Part shown: piece after piece, positions 5,855-11,692 of the stretch
Numbering within the stretch: the stretch's first letter is position 1
How the letters are laid out: each line of letters opens with the position of its first letter
Source: Pyrinomonadaceae bacterium
Lineage (GTDB): Bacteria > Acidobacteriota > Blastocatellia > Pyrinomonadales > Pyrinomonadaceae
Length of the DNA stretch: 11,692 nucleotides
Direction of reading: 5' to 3'
Assembly (NCBI GenBank): GCA_013813825.1
Contig: JACCRA010000563.1
Location: 1 to 11,692, forward strand
Notes under the pieces: model-generated
What the model was told of the DNA's origin: nothing
Databases searched by the model: none
What the model saw: the letters and a program-made list of their open reading frames with translations, nothing else
Program-made: the position numbers and the translations under genes

Positions 5855-7531
5855 ATGGCCAAACCCGTAGTATTGACGGTGGACGATGACCGCGAGGTGC
5901 TGCGCGCCGTCGAGCGCGATTTGCGCCGCCGCTACGCGGAGAAGTACCGCGTCTTGCGCGCCGACTCAGGCGCGGCGGCGCTCGAAGCCTTGCGCGAGTT
6001 GAAGGTGAGGAACGACGCAGTTGCGCTTCTCCTCGTTGACCAGCGGATGCCGCGGATGTCGGGCGTCGAGTTCATCAAACAAGCCAGCGAGCTTTTCCCC
6101 GATGCCAAGCGCGTGCTCCTGACCGCTTACGCCGACACCGACGCCGCGATCCGCGCGATCAACGAGGCGAACATTAATCACTATCTGCTCAAGCCGTGGG
6201 ATCCGCCGGAAGAGAATCTGTATCCGGTTTTGGACGACCTGCTCGATGATTGGCAGGCGAGTTTTCGTCCCGCTTTTGAAGGCATCCGCGTCGTCGGCTC
6301 GCGCTGGTCGCCCGCCTCGCACGCCGTCAAAGATTTCCTCGCGCGCCATCACGTCCCCTACCAATGGCTCGACGTGGAAGCGGCGGAGCGCGACGCGGAG
6401 GTGAAACGAGTCGTCGCATCACTCGCCGCGGACGAACTGAAGCGTCTGCCCGTGGTTATTTTTCCCGATGGTGAGCGGTTGAAAGAGCCGACGAACGCCG
6501 AGGTCGCCGAGCGCGTCGGACTGCAAACGCGCGCCGACGCCGAGTTCTACGATCTGGCGATCATCGGCGGCGGCCCCGCCGGCCTCGCCGCCGCCGTCTA
6601 TGGCGCGTCCGAAGGCTTACGCACAGTAATGATCGAGCGCGAAGCTCCGGGTGGGCAGGCAGGATCGTCTTCGCGAATCGAAAACTATCTAGGATTTCCA
6701 TCGGGCCTTTCAGGCGCAGACTTAGCGCGCCGCGCGGTGGCGCAGGCGCGGCGCTTCGGCGTGGAGATACTCTCGCCGCAAGAAGCCACTGGACTCCGTG
6801 TTGATAATCAGTACCGCTTCATCCGGCTCGCCAACGAGAGCGAGATTAGTTGCCACGCGCTTCTGATCGCGAGCGGTGTGCAGTGGCGAAAGCTCGACGT
6901 GCCCGGTCTTGAGAGTTTGGCAGGCGCAGGAATTTATTACGGCGGCGGAATCACGGAAGCCATCTCGTGCAAGGATGAAGACGTGTACGTGGTCGGCGGC
7001 GCAAACTCGGCGGGGCAAGCGGCGATGTACTTCTCGCAGTACGCGAAACGAATCGTGATGCTCGTGCGCGGCGATTCGCTGGAGAAATCCATGTCGCAAT
7101 ACCTCATTGACCAGATCAAACAAACGCCGAACATACAGGTCGAACTCAACTCGTCAATCGCGGAGGCGCACGGGAGTGATCATCTGGAAGCGATCTCAGT
7201 TCACTGTTCAGCGAGCGGCGAGACGACGACAGCGCCCGCCAACTACCTCTTCATCTTCATCGGCGCAATGCCGCAAACTAATTGGCTGGATGGAGTGATT
7301 GAGCGCGACCAGCGCGGCTTCATCCTGACGGGCGCTGACCTGATGCCCGACGGCAAGCGCCCGCGCGGGTGGACGCTCGACCGTGATCCTTTCTTGTTGG
7401 AGACGAACGTGCCGGGCGTGTTCTCGGTCGGCGACGTGCGGAAAGGCTCGATCAAGCGCGTCGCCTCAGGCGTCGGCGAAGGCTCGGTCGCCATCTCTTT
7501 CGTGCATCAGTATCTGAGCAAAGTGGGGTGA
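5855..7531 (+). CDS. Response regulator fused to Cys-less Grx-like domain and TrxR-like flavoprotein
   Basis: A 558-residue three-part protein. Residues 4-130 are a complete receiver: D10/D11, phosphoacceptor D62 (LLVDQRMPRMSG), T90 and K113 (YLLKPW). Residues 144-223 resemble a glutaredoxin/thioredoxin fold (IRVVGSRWSPASHAVKDFL, then RLPVVIFPDG with the cis-Pro position), but the active-site cysteines are replaced: SPAS occupies the CPxC position. Residues 232-555 are a thioredoxin-reductase-like domain: FAD motif GGGPAG (238-243), PGGQAGSSSRIENYLGFP, NAD(P) motif VVGGANSAGQAA (379-390) and the final FSVGDVRKGS with SGVGEG. The CxxC normally before the NAD(P) motif is absent; C372 is the only nearby cysteine. 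It cannot therefore reduce thioredoxin in the usual way. The start ATG follows GGGGAG closely. The kinase gene begins 4 bp after its stop, so that kinase is the likely phosphodonor. This architecture is known from annotated genomes; its acceptor is not known to me. Confidence 0.94.
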   Translation: MAKPVVLTVDDDREVLRAVERDLRRRYAEKYRVLRADSGAAALEALRELKVRNDAVALLLVDQRMPRMSGVEFIKQASELFPDAKRVLLTAYADTDAAIRAINEANINHYLLKPWDPPEENLYPVLDDLLDDWQASFRPAFEGIRVVGSRWSPASHAVKDFLARHHVPYQWLDVEAAERDAEVKRVVASLAADELKRLPVVIFPDGERLKEPTNAEVAERVGLQTRADAEFYDLAIIGGGPAGLAAAVYGASEGLRTVMIEREAPGGQAGSSSRIENYLGFPSGLSGADLARRAVAQARRFGVEILSPQEATGLRVDNQYRFIRLANESEISCHALLIASGVQWRKLDVPGLESLAGAGIYYGGGITEAISCKDEDVYVVGGANSAGQAAMYFSQYAKRIVMLVRGDSLEKSMSQYLIDQIKQTPNIQVELNSSIAEAHGSDHLEAISVHCSASGETTTAPANYLFIFIGAMPQTNWLDGVIERDQRGFILTGADLMPDGKRPRGWTLDRDPFLLETNVPGVFSVGDVRKGSIKRVASGVGEGSVAISFVHQYLSKVG

Positions 7532-7535
7532 AGTT

Positions 7536-9038
7536 ATGCAGAACCTTGAAACGCAGAGAACAGACGCAGCGGAGCAATCAATTAAGGGGGTGAGCGGGGA
7601 GGCGCTCTCCGATGAAGAGTTGCGAGATCGCATTAACGCTTTGCGGCACATCGAAGCGTTCGCCGAACTGCCGGAAGAGCAACTCCGGTGGTTCGCCGTC
7701 AACGCAGTCGAGAGGCGGTTCGAGCCGGGCGAGAACGTGTTTCGTAAAGGCGAGCCGGCGGAGTGGATGGTCGTCTATCTCGAAGGCGAGATACACTCCC
7801 GTCCCGACGATTCAACGCTCGACTCCTACGTCTACATCGCCCGTGCCGGCGACCCGCGGACGGAAGTGAGCGGGCGGCTGCCGTTCTCGCGAATGAAGGA
7901 GTGGGGGGGGACGGCACTCGCCGTCGCGCCGACGAGAATGCTGCTCTTTCATATCGAGCATTTCCCCGAACTGTTGCAGCGAATGCCGCTCCTCGCCGAG
8001 CGTCTGGTCGGGTTGATGAGCGACCGCGTGCGTGAGTTCACACACGTCAACCAGCAGCGCGATAAGTTGATGGCGCTCGGAAAACTCTCCGCCGGACTCG
8101 CGCACGAACTTAACAACCCGGCGGCGGCGGCGCGGCGCGCGGCGGACGATCTGCTCGGCGCACTCGAAACCTTGCGCGCGGCGGACTTGGCGTTGTGCCG
8201 TCACGACCTCGACGCGGAGCAACGCCGCTTCATCGCCAAGTTCGAGCACGAGGCCATCGAACGAACGGAAACTCAAACAACTCTTGACTCGCTTGAACAG
8301 AGCGACCGCGAAGACGAGTTGAACCGGTGGCTCGAAGCGGTCGCGGTCGAGGATGCTTGGAAGTGGACGCCCGCGCTCGTCGAGGCGGGCGTTGACTCAG
8401 ATGCGCTCGAAGAGGTCTGCCAACGTGTCGGGCGCGAGGCGTGCGCGGATGTACTCCGGCGCATCTCCGCGCAACTAGCGACCGCCAAGCTCGTCGCCGA
8501 CATCAAGACGAGCGCGAGTCGCATCTCCGAACTCGTCGGGGCGATCAAAGAATACTCCTACATGGACAGGTCGCCTTTGCAGGAGGTGGACTTGCATAAG
8601 GGCTTGGAGAACACGCTCGTTATCCTCAAGCACAAGCTGAAGCAGAAGAGTATTAACGTCGTGCGCGAGTACGGAGAGGACGTGCCGGTGATGACGGCTT
8701 ACGGGAGTGAACTCAATCAGGTGTGGACGAACCTGATTGACAACGCGGTTGACGCGCTCGATGAGGGCGGGCGTCTGAAAATTCGCACGAAGCGCGAACC
8801 CGCAGACGTGCTGGTGGAAATTCGCGACGACGGCAAGGGCATTCCCAAAGAAGGACAGGCGCGCATCTTCGAGCCGTTCTTCACGACCAAACCGGTCGGC
8901 GAAGGCACAGGACTGGGACTCGATGCGGTCATGCGGATCGTTCGCAAGCATCGCGGCGACATCCGCTTCGAGTCGAAGCTGGGCGACACGTGCTTTCAAG
9001 TTCGCTTGCCCGTTGAATATCGCACACGTCAGTCGTAG
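7536..9038 (+). CDS. Histidine kinase with degenerate cyclic-nucleotide-binding-like sensor
   Basis: A 500-residue soluble kinase with no membrane segments. Residues 35-165 follow the CNB fold (LRHIEAFAELPEEQLRWFA, FEPGENVFRKGEPAEWMVVYLEGE), but the phosphate-binding cassette is not recognisable; RLPFSRMKEWGGTAL sits there, so cNMP binding is doubtful. The H-box is LGKLSAGLAHELNNPAAAA with H190. About 115 residues then intervene (C221, C295 and C303) before the second helix (SRISELVGAIKEYSYMD, 328-344). The ATPase domain is complete: N-box N399/N403 (WTNLIDNAVDAL), DDGKGIP (431-437), FEPFFTTK (445-452) and GEGTGLGLD (455-463). It should phosphorylate the receiver of the gene 4 bp upstream. 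An 8-G tract lies inside the sensor coding region at 7903-7910. The signal is unknown; a redox or ligand cue through the CNB-like domain is a guess. Confidence 0.93.
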   Translation: MQNLETQRTDAAEQSIKGVSGEALSDEELRDRINALRHIEAFAELPEEQLRWFAVNAVERRFEPGENVFRKGEPAEWMVVYLEGEIHSRPDDSTLDSYVYIARAGDPRTEVSGRLPFSRMKEWGGTALAVAPTRMLLFHIEHFPELLQRMPLLAERLVGLMSDRVREFTHVNQQRDKLMALGKLSAGLAHELNNPAAAARRAADDLLGALETLRAADLALCRHDLDAEQRRFIAKFEHEAIERTETQTTLDSLEQSDREDELNRWLEAVAVEDAWKWTPALVEAGVDSDALEEVCQRVGREACADVLRRISAQLATAKLVADIKTSASRISELVGAIKEYSYMDRSPLQEVDLHKGLENTLVILKHKLKQKSINVVREYGEDVPVMTAYGSELNQVWTNLIDNAVDALDEGGRLKIRTKREPADVLVEIRDDGKGIPKEGQARIFEPFFTTKPVGEGTGLGLDAVMRIVRKHRGDIRFESKLGDTCFQVRLPVEYRTRQS

Positions 9039-9190
9039 TTGCTCTACAGCGAAAGGCAGGCGACAAGCAAGGCTTTTCCCCTTACGGCAAATTTTGGCGG
9101 CAGGTGTTTGTGCGGATGTCGAATGCCGTTGACCAGTTCGAGTGAAACAGAAGCGTCGGATGTGAGGCGAGGAGTGAGAAGGAGAAAAAC

Positions 9191-9385
9191 ATGGCTGCCA
9201 ATTGTACGCACTCAAATCAGATCAAAGACGTCACGCCGAGCGCGCGGGGCTGCGAAGACTGTTTGAAGACGGGCGACACATGGATGCATCCGCGCCTGTG
9301 CGAGAGTTGCGGTCACGTCGGCTGCTGTGATCAATCGAAGAACAAACACGCAACGAAGCATTTCCATCAGACGCGGATCGCCTAG
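9191..9385 (+). CDS. UBP-type zinc-finger protein, C-terminally truncated
   Basis: A 64-residue protein starting at ATG with AAGGAG at 9179-9184. It matches the small bacterial UBP zinc-finger family, related to the ubiquitin-binding domain of eukaryotic deubiquitinases and HDAC6. Visible metal-ligand candidates are C5/H7, C21/C24, C37/C40/C45 and H53/H57, in the order CxH, CxxC, CxxCx4C, HxxxH. Family members, as I remember them, continue after HFHxT with a GHP motif that supplies another histidine ligand and then a WCY strand. Here the frame reads HFHQTRIA and stops, so about 20 residues and at least one ligand are lost. The sequence after that point reads as a recombinase in another frame, suggesting the 3' end was replaced. 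The gene is 152 bp after the kinase gene. In intact genomes such finger genes sit beside this kinase/flavoprotein pair (recollection, unchecked). Probably non-functional. Confidence 0.82.
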   Translation: MAANCTHSNQIKDVTPSARGCEDCLKTGDTWMHPRLCESCGHVGCCDQSKNKHATKHFHQTRIA

Positions 9386-9612
9386 TCAATTCCATCACCC
9401 GCGACGACATGGCGGCGTATGTCTCAAGTGAATCCAAGCGCGGCTTAACAAAGTCGTCGATCTCACGTCGCATAAACTCCATCTACACCGCGCTCAACCA
9501 CGCGCGAGATACGAAGATCGATGCCCTGGCAGGCTATCGCGCGCCGAAGCGGCCAATAGGTAATATCAAGTTGCGCTCAAACCTAAGGTTAAGAAAGTCT
9601 GTAAAGTGCTGA
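9370..9612 (+). pseudogene. Tyrosine recombinase N-terminal (core-binding) fragment
   Basis: In a different frame from the zinc finger, this stretch reads NSITRDDMAAYVSS, KRGLTKSSISRRINSIYTAL and ALAGYRAPKRP. That is typical of the core-binding helices of phage-type integrases just before the catalytic domain. The first helices of a normal integrase are missing on the 5' side, where the zinc-finger gene is joined. The frame stops at 9612 without reaching the catalytic domain, which continues in another frame from about 9663. It is interpreted as a broken remnant of the same gene as the 9687-10283 frame. No start codon with a ribosome-binding site is visible. Confidence 0.7.
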
Positions 9613-9686
9613 ACGTGCCGCGGTAATCAGAAAACCCAACCTTATTTTGTTACGCAAGTTGGTATAAGGACGCTGACGCTGGGCGG

Positions 9687-10283
9687 ATGCGCATCCTTAC
9701 GCCGGACGAGATCAAGCTGTTAACGACCGCGCTCGCAGCCGACGAAAACCTGCGCGACGTACATGATTTCTTCTTGGTGGCTTTGGGGGCCGGTGGGCGC
9801 TTCGACGAGATCGCACCAACCGTCGTCCGCAAACAAAAAACAAGCGGCATCATGTGGGAGCGCATCGATCCGGAGAAGGGAACGCTCCAGCTTTATTTCT
9901 ATAAGACTAAAAAATGGCGAGTCATCTTAGTACCCGCGGTCGTCGAACTGCTGATGCGACGTAAGGCGGAGGGTCGCGGCACGGACAGTCACGCATTCGA
10001 TATGCGTGACCACAACATTCGGAAGGCGTTCCGAACGGTGTCCCGCGCCTGCGAGATTCCTTACGGACGAAAGACTACCGGCGGCTGGTCGCCGCATGAT
10101 TTAAGGCACACCTGCCTCTCTTACTTACTCCATTCGGGCGTGGATATAGCCACTGTGCGCGATTTTGCGGGGCACGCGAGTATTGTGGAGACCAGTAGGT
10201 ACGTCCACTCCACCGACGCTTCCCGACTGCTTGCGGCGCAAGCATCCGCGACCTTAATCGCACCGGACGCCAGCACCAGATGA
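9687..10283 (+). CDS. Tyrosine recombinase catalytic domain (probable integrase remnant)
   Basis: A 198-residue frame holding an entire catalytic domain of a phage-type integrase, which cuts and rejoins DNA through a tyrosine. It opens with the usual domain border (RILTPDEIKLL). The six active-site residues can be placed: R38 (GAGGRFDEI), K75 (KTKKWRVILVP), H137 and R140 (PHDLRHTCLSYLL), H163 (FAGHASIVETSRYV) and Y172. About a dozen residues (44-56) appear inserted before the WERIDPEKGTL strand. The ATG has GGGCGG just upstream, not a good Shine-Dalgarno. The core-binding domain lies upstream in another frame, so the gene is most likely a frameshifted integrase whose catalytic half has not decayed. 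A stand-alone short recombinase is a less likely alternative. Phased repeats and a palindrome follow within 90 bp. Confidence 0.8.
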   Translation: MRILTPDEIKLLTTALAADENLRDVHDFFLVALGAGGRFDEIAPTVVRKQKTSGIMWERIDPEKGTLQLYFYKTKKWRVILVPAVVELLMRRKAEGRGTDSHAFDMRDHNIRKAFRTVSRACEIPYGRKTTGGWSPHDLRHTCLSYLLHSGVDIATVRDFAGHASIVETSRYVHSTDASRLLAAQASATLIAPDASTR

Positions 10284-10312
10284 CACTTTTTCTAACTATC
10301 AGAATGCGTTTG

Positions 10313-10337
10313 GTGCAATTCTGTGCAGTTCAGTGCA
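10313..10337. repeat. Three GTGCA direct repeats phased at 10 bp
   Basis: GTGCA begins at 10313, 10323 and 10333, exactly 10 bp apart. The first two units share the longer form GTGCA(A/G)TTC. Spacing of about one helical turn puts all three on one face of the DNA, as for a protein-binding array. The position about 30 bp after the integrase stop suggests arm-type integrase sites, or part of an attachment site. The function is inferred. Confidence 0.5.
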
Positions 10338-10349
10338 ACATGTCCGTTT

Positions 10350-10368
10350 AGTAAATAATCTATTTACT
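10350..10368. repeat. AT-rich palindrome, possible recombinase core or operator site
   Basis: AGTAAATA (10350-10357) and TATTTACT (10361-10368) form a perfect 8-bp inverted repeat around the 3-bp spacer ATC. It lies 12 bp after the GTGCA repeats and 6 bp before the terminator stem. Tyrosine recombinases bind inverted core sites, usually with a 6-8 bp spacer, so the 3-bp spacer is short for that role. An operator is an alternative. Confidence 0.4.
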
Positions 10369-10374
10369 CAAGTA

Positions 10375-10412
10375 AAAAGCCCACACCGCCTATTAACGCG
10401 GTGTGGGCTTTT
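10375..10412. terminator. Bidirectional Rho-independent terminator
   Basis: A perfect 15-bp inverted repeat, AAAAGCCCACACCGC (10375-10389) and its complement (10398-10412), with an 8-nt loop. The plus-strand stem ends in TTTT and the minus-strand transcript would end in five U residues (A run at 10374-10378). It lies between convergent genes and can stop transcription of the integrase remnant and, from the other side, of the pRiA4b-like gene. Confidence 0.9.
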
Positions 10413-10635
10413 ATAATGTGGCTCCGCAGGTAAGAGTGACGCGGCTCGCAAAACTGCGCGATTCCCTTAACAAAATGGCGGGTTTCAAAATCCGTCGGAC
10501 TTTAAAGGGCCGTTCAGTGCCCGTCCACATACTCGGCAGCAGAGGCGGATGAAACCGGGCGGACGCGGGAGGCATAGTTTCCCCGGTATTCTGGTGGGCG
10601 ACTACACTTAATCTTAAATCCGATCTGGTAGCAGC

Positions 10636-11692
10636 TTACCACTCGTCTTCATCCATGTTCGGGTACTGAGGCGGTGACTGGCCGCGCTTGTCGAGCAGTT
10701 TCGGTTTTTTGACTCTGGCGTCCGCCGGGCTAATCTCTTCCAGCTTCACGTCGAAACGCCACATGTCGCCGAAGTCGAACAGGTATTCCATTGCCGCGCC
10801 GGGTCGGAGAGGGACTTCACCGATGGCTGTCTCGGCAGTAGTTGGCGATTCCTCCATGCAGGGATGATGAATGCGGGCGAGCTTGCCGAATCGGTTGCGG
10901 TAAGAGAATTCATACAGGTGATCGTTGTCGAAATCAAAGGCGCGTAAGATCGCGTCGCTCAGGTCGTCGAGCATGAGTGTGGCGGGAATCGCCAATCTTC
11001 GCCACGTCTTCGCATCCAGCGAGACTTTGAAGATGTAAAGGCTGTCACCCGGCGCGTCTTCGGGCAATGACAAATTGTTGCGCCACTCCGGGAAGTAAGG
11101 TTGCAGCACGGATTGCAGCGCCCCGAAGGCTATGGCCTCATCGTCCTCGTCCGTCTCTTCGAGCAACATCTTCATCTCGGCCAGCTTGTGTTGAGACAAC
11201 AGCTTGAAGAGGGCTTCGCCGAAGGGCGTTTGTTTGACGCGGGCGATGACCCAGCCCTTGCCCGCCTCCGGCTGTCCCTCTGTAATGGACACGCAACCGA
11301 ACAACTCCAACAGCGCGAGATTGTACGCTCCAATCAAGTAGGGAATCGTGGACTGCTCCGCCTGACGGTCTCCGGCGACTTTCAAACCTGTGTCGGGAAT
11401 GCGCTCCATGAAGGTTGAGCATTTGAAGAGCGAGCCTAGCGGGTCGCGGGATTCGCCGATGATTTCTCCCGCGCCGCGCACCAGCCACGCCTCAAGCAGC
11501 GTGAAATAGCGTTCCGTCGCGTTCAGGCTGCGCCACGAGTCGAGCGCCTGTTGGTCTAGAGAAAGAACCGTCTGTTTTCCCTCTTCCGCAGTTAGAGACA
11601 ATCCGCTCGCGCGCAGGAGCAGGTACAGGCCGTTGATGTGTGGATAGGATTTTTGTTGCAGGCGCTTGAGTCCGGAGCGCAGAGGCTTTGAG
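10636..11692 (-). CDS. pRiA4b ORF-3 / IS1096 TnpR-like family protein (5' partial)
   Basis: Minus-strand gene entering from the right edge. The frame is open from 11691 to the TAA at 10636, giving 351 visible residues. The TTG at 11599-11601 lies inside the protein, because the residues before it (SYPHINGLYLLLRASGL) read smoothly into the rest. Numbered from that TTG, residues 187-300 match the pRiA4b ORF-3-like domain: YIFKVSL, TWRRLAIPATLMLDDLSDAI, the helix AFDFDNDHLYEF, and MEYLFDFGDMWRFDVKLEEI. The tail KLLDKRGQSPPQYP is also typical. The upstream 180 residues contain NATERYFTLLEAWLV and an acidic stretch EETDEDDEA at 148-156. The family was named from an IS1096 passenger gene and a plasmid ORF, but most members are ordinary chromosomal genes of unknown function. 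No transposase is next to it here. Convergent with the integrase remnant. Confidence 0.88.
   Translation of the reverse strand, partial: SKPLRSGLKRLQQKSYPHINGLYLLLRASGLSLTAEEGKQTVLSLDQQALDSWRSLNATERYFTLLEAWLVRGAGEIIGESRDPLGSLFKCSTFMERIPDTGLKVAGDRQAEQSTIPYLIGAYNLALLELFGCVSITEGQPEAGKGWVIARVKQTPFGEALFKLLSQHKLAEMKMLLEETDEDDEAIAFGALQSVLQPYFPEWRNNLSLPEDAPGDSLYIFKVSLDAKTWRRLAIPATLMLDDLSDAILRAFDFDNDHLYEFSYRNRFGKLARIHHPCMEESPTTAETAIGEVPLRPGAAMEYLFDFGDMWRFDVKLEEISPADARVKKPKLLDKRGQSPPQYPNMDEDEW

Larger units (their letters stand above)
10284..10635. other. Intergenic region after the integrase remnant
   Basis: A 352-bp region between convergent genes. Its left part holds three phased GTGCA repeats, an AT-rich palindrome and a strong terminator (listed separately). 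The right part, 10413-10635, shows no coding frame with recognisable motifs, no complete tRNA and no clear repeat. A 9-bp word, GTTCAGTGC, occurs at 10328-10336 and again at 10512-10520, which may be chance. Confidence 0.5.

Noticed and set aside
8475..9215. 246-codon open frame on the minus strand
   Set aside because: It is antisense to the ATPase domain of the kinase, which carries all N, G1, F and G2 boxes. The product shows no family resemblance.
10478..10495. tRNA-like segment GGTTTCAAAATCC suggesting an anticodon or T arm
   Set aside because: No 5-bp stem with a 7-nt loop can be formed, and no acceptor or D arm pairs in the flanks. No tRNA is called.
10328..10520. GTTCAGTGC direct repeat at 10328-10336 and 10512-10520 as element boundaries
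   Set aside because: Nine bases repeated within 200 bp is weak evidence, and the recombinase lies outside the interval it would bound.
11599..11601. TTG at 11601 as the start of the pRiA4b-like gene
   Set aside because: The frame stays open to the right edge, and the residues before the TTG look like native protein continuous with the rest.

Overview
The window is GC-rich, densely coded chromosomal DNA from a free-living bacterium. It combines a fused ethanolamine ammonia-lyase, two HtrA-type proteases around a NarL/LuxR-type regulator, a receiver domain fused to a thioredoxin-reductase-like flavoprotein, and a pRiA4b ORF-3 family protein. That mix fits Acidobacteriota (Blastocatellia-like) best, but no rRNA or other marker gene is present, so the placement is tentative.

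Layout. (1) 1-1461: C-terminal two thirds of a fused EutB-EutC ethanolamine ammonia-lyase, cut by the left edge. (2) 1746-4585: three co-directional genes, an S1C serine protease with one PDZ domain, a LuxR-type regulator with a degenerate receiver domain, and a second S1C/PDZ protease. Neither protease shows a signal peptide or membrane anchor, so both appear cytoplasmic. (3) 4908-9385: an aldo/keto reductase, a receiver/Cys-less thioredoxin-fold/FAD-NAD(P) oxidoreductase fusion, a histidine kinase with a degenerate cyclic-nucleotide-binding-like N-terminus, and a UBP-type zinc-finger protein. The kinase starts 4 bp after the fusion gene, so those two are almost certainly co-transcribed and form a cognate kinase/regulator pair. 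(4) 9370-10412: remains of an integrated element. A tyrosine recombinase is broken into an N-terminal fragment and an intact catalytic-domain reading frame, followed by three 10-bp-phased GTGCA repeats, an AT-rich palindrome and a strong bidirectional terminator. The element's left end truncates the zinc-finger gene. (5) 10636-11692, minus strand: a pRiA4b ORF-3/IS1096 TnpR-like protein that runs off the right edge.

How the genes may work together. The kinase plus receiver-oxidoreductase fusion looks like a phosphorelay whose output is a flavoenzyme rather than DNA binding. The flavoenzyme lacks the CxxC that thioredoxin reductases use, and its attached thioredoxin-fold domain lacks cysteine at the active-site position, so its electron acceptor is unknown. 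The protease-regulator-protease cluster may couple proteolysis to transcription without conventional phosphorylation. These two clusters are the best candidates here for under-described biology; their functions are inferred.
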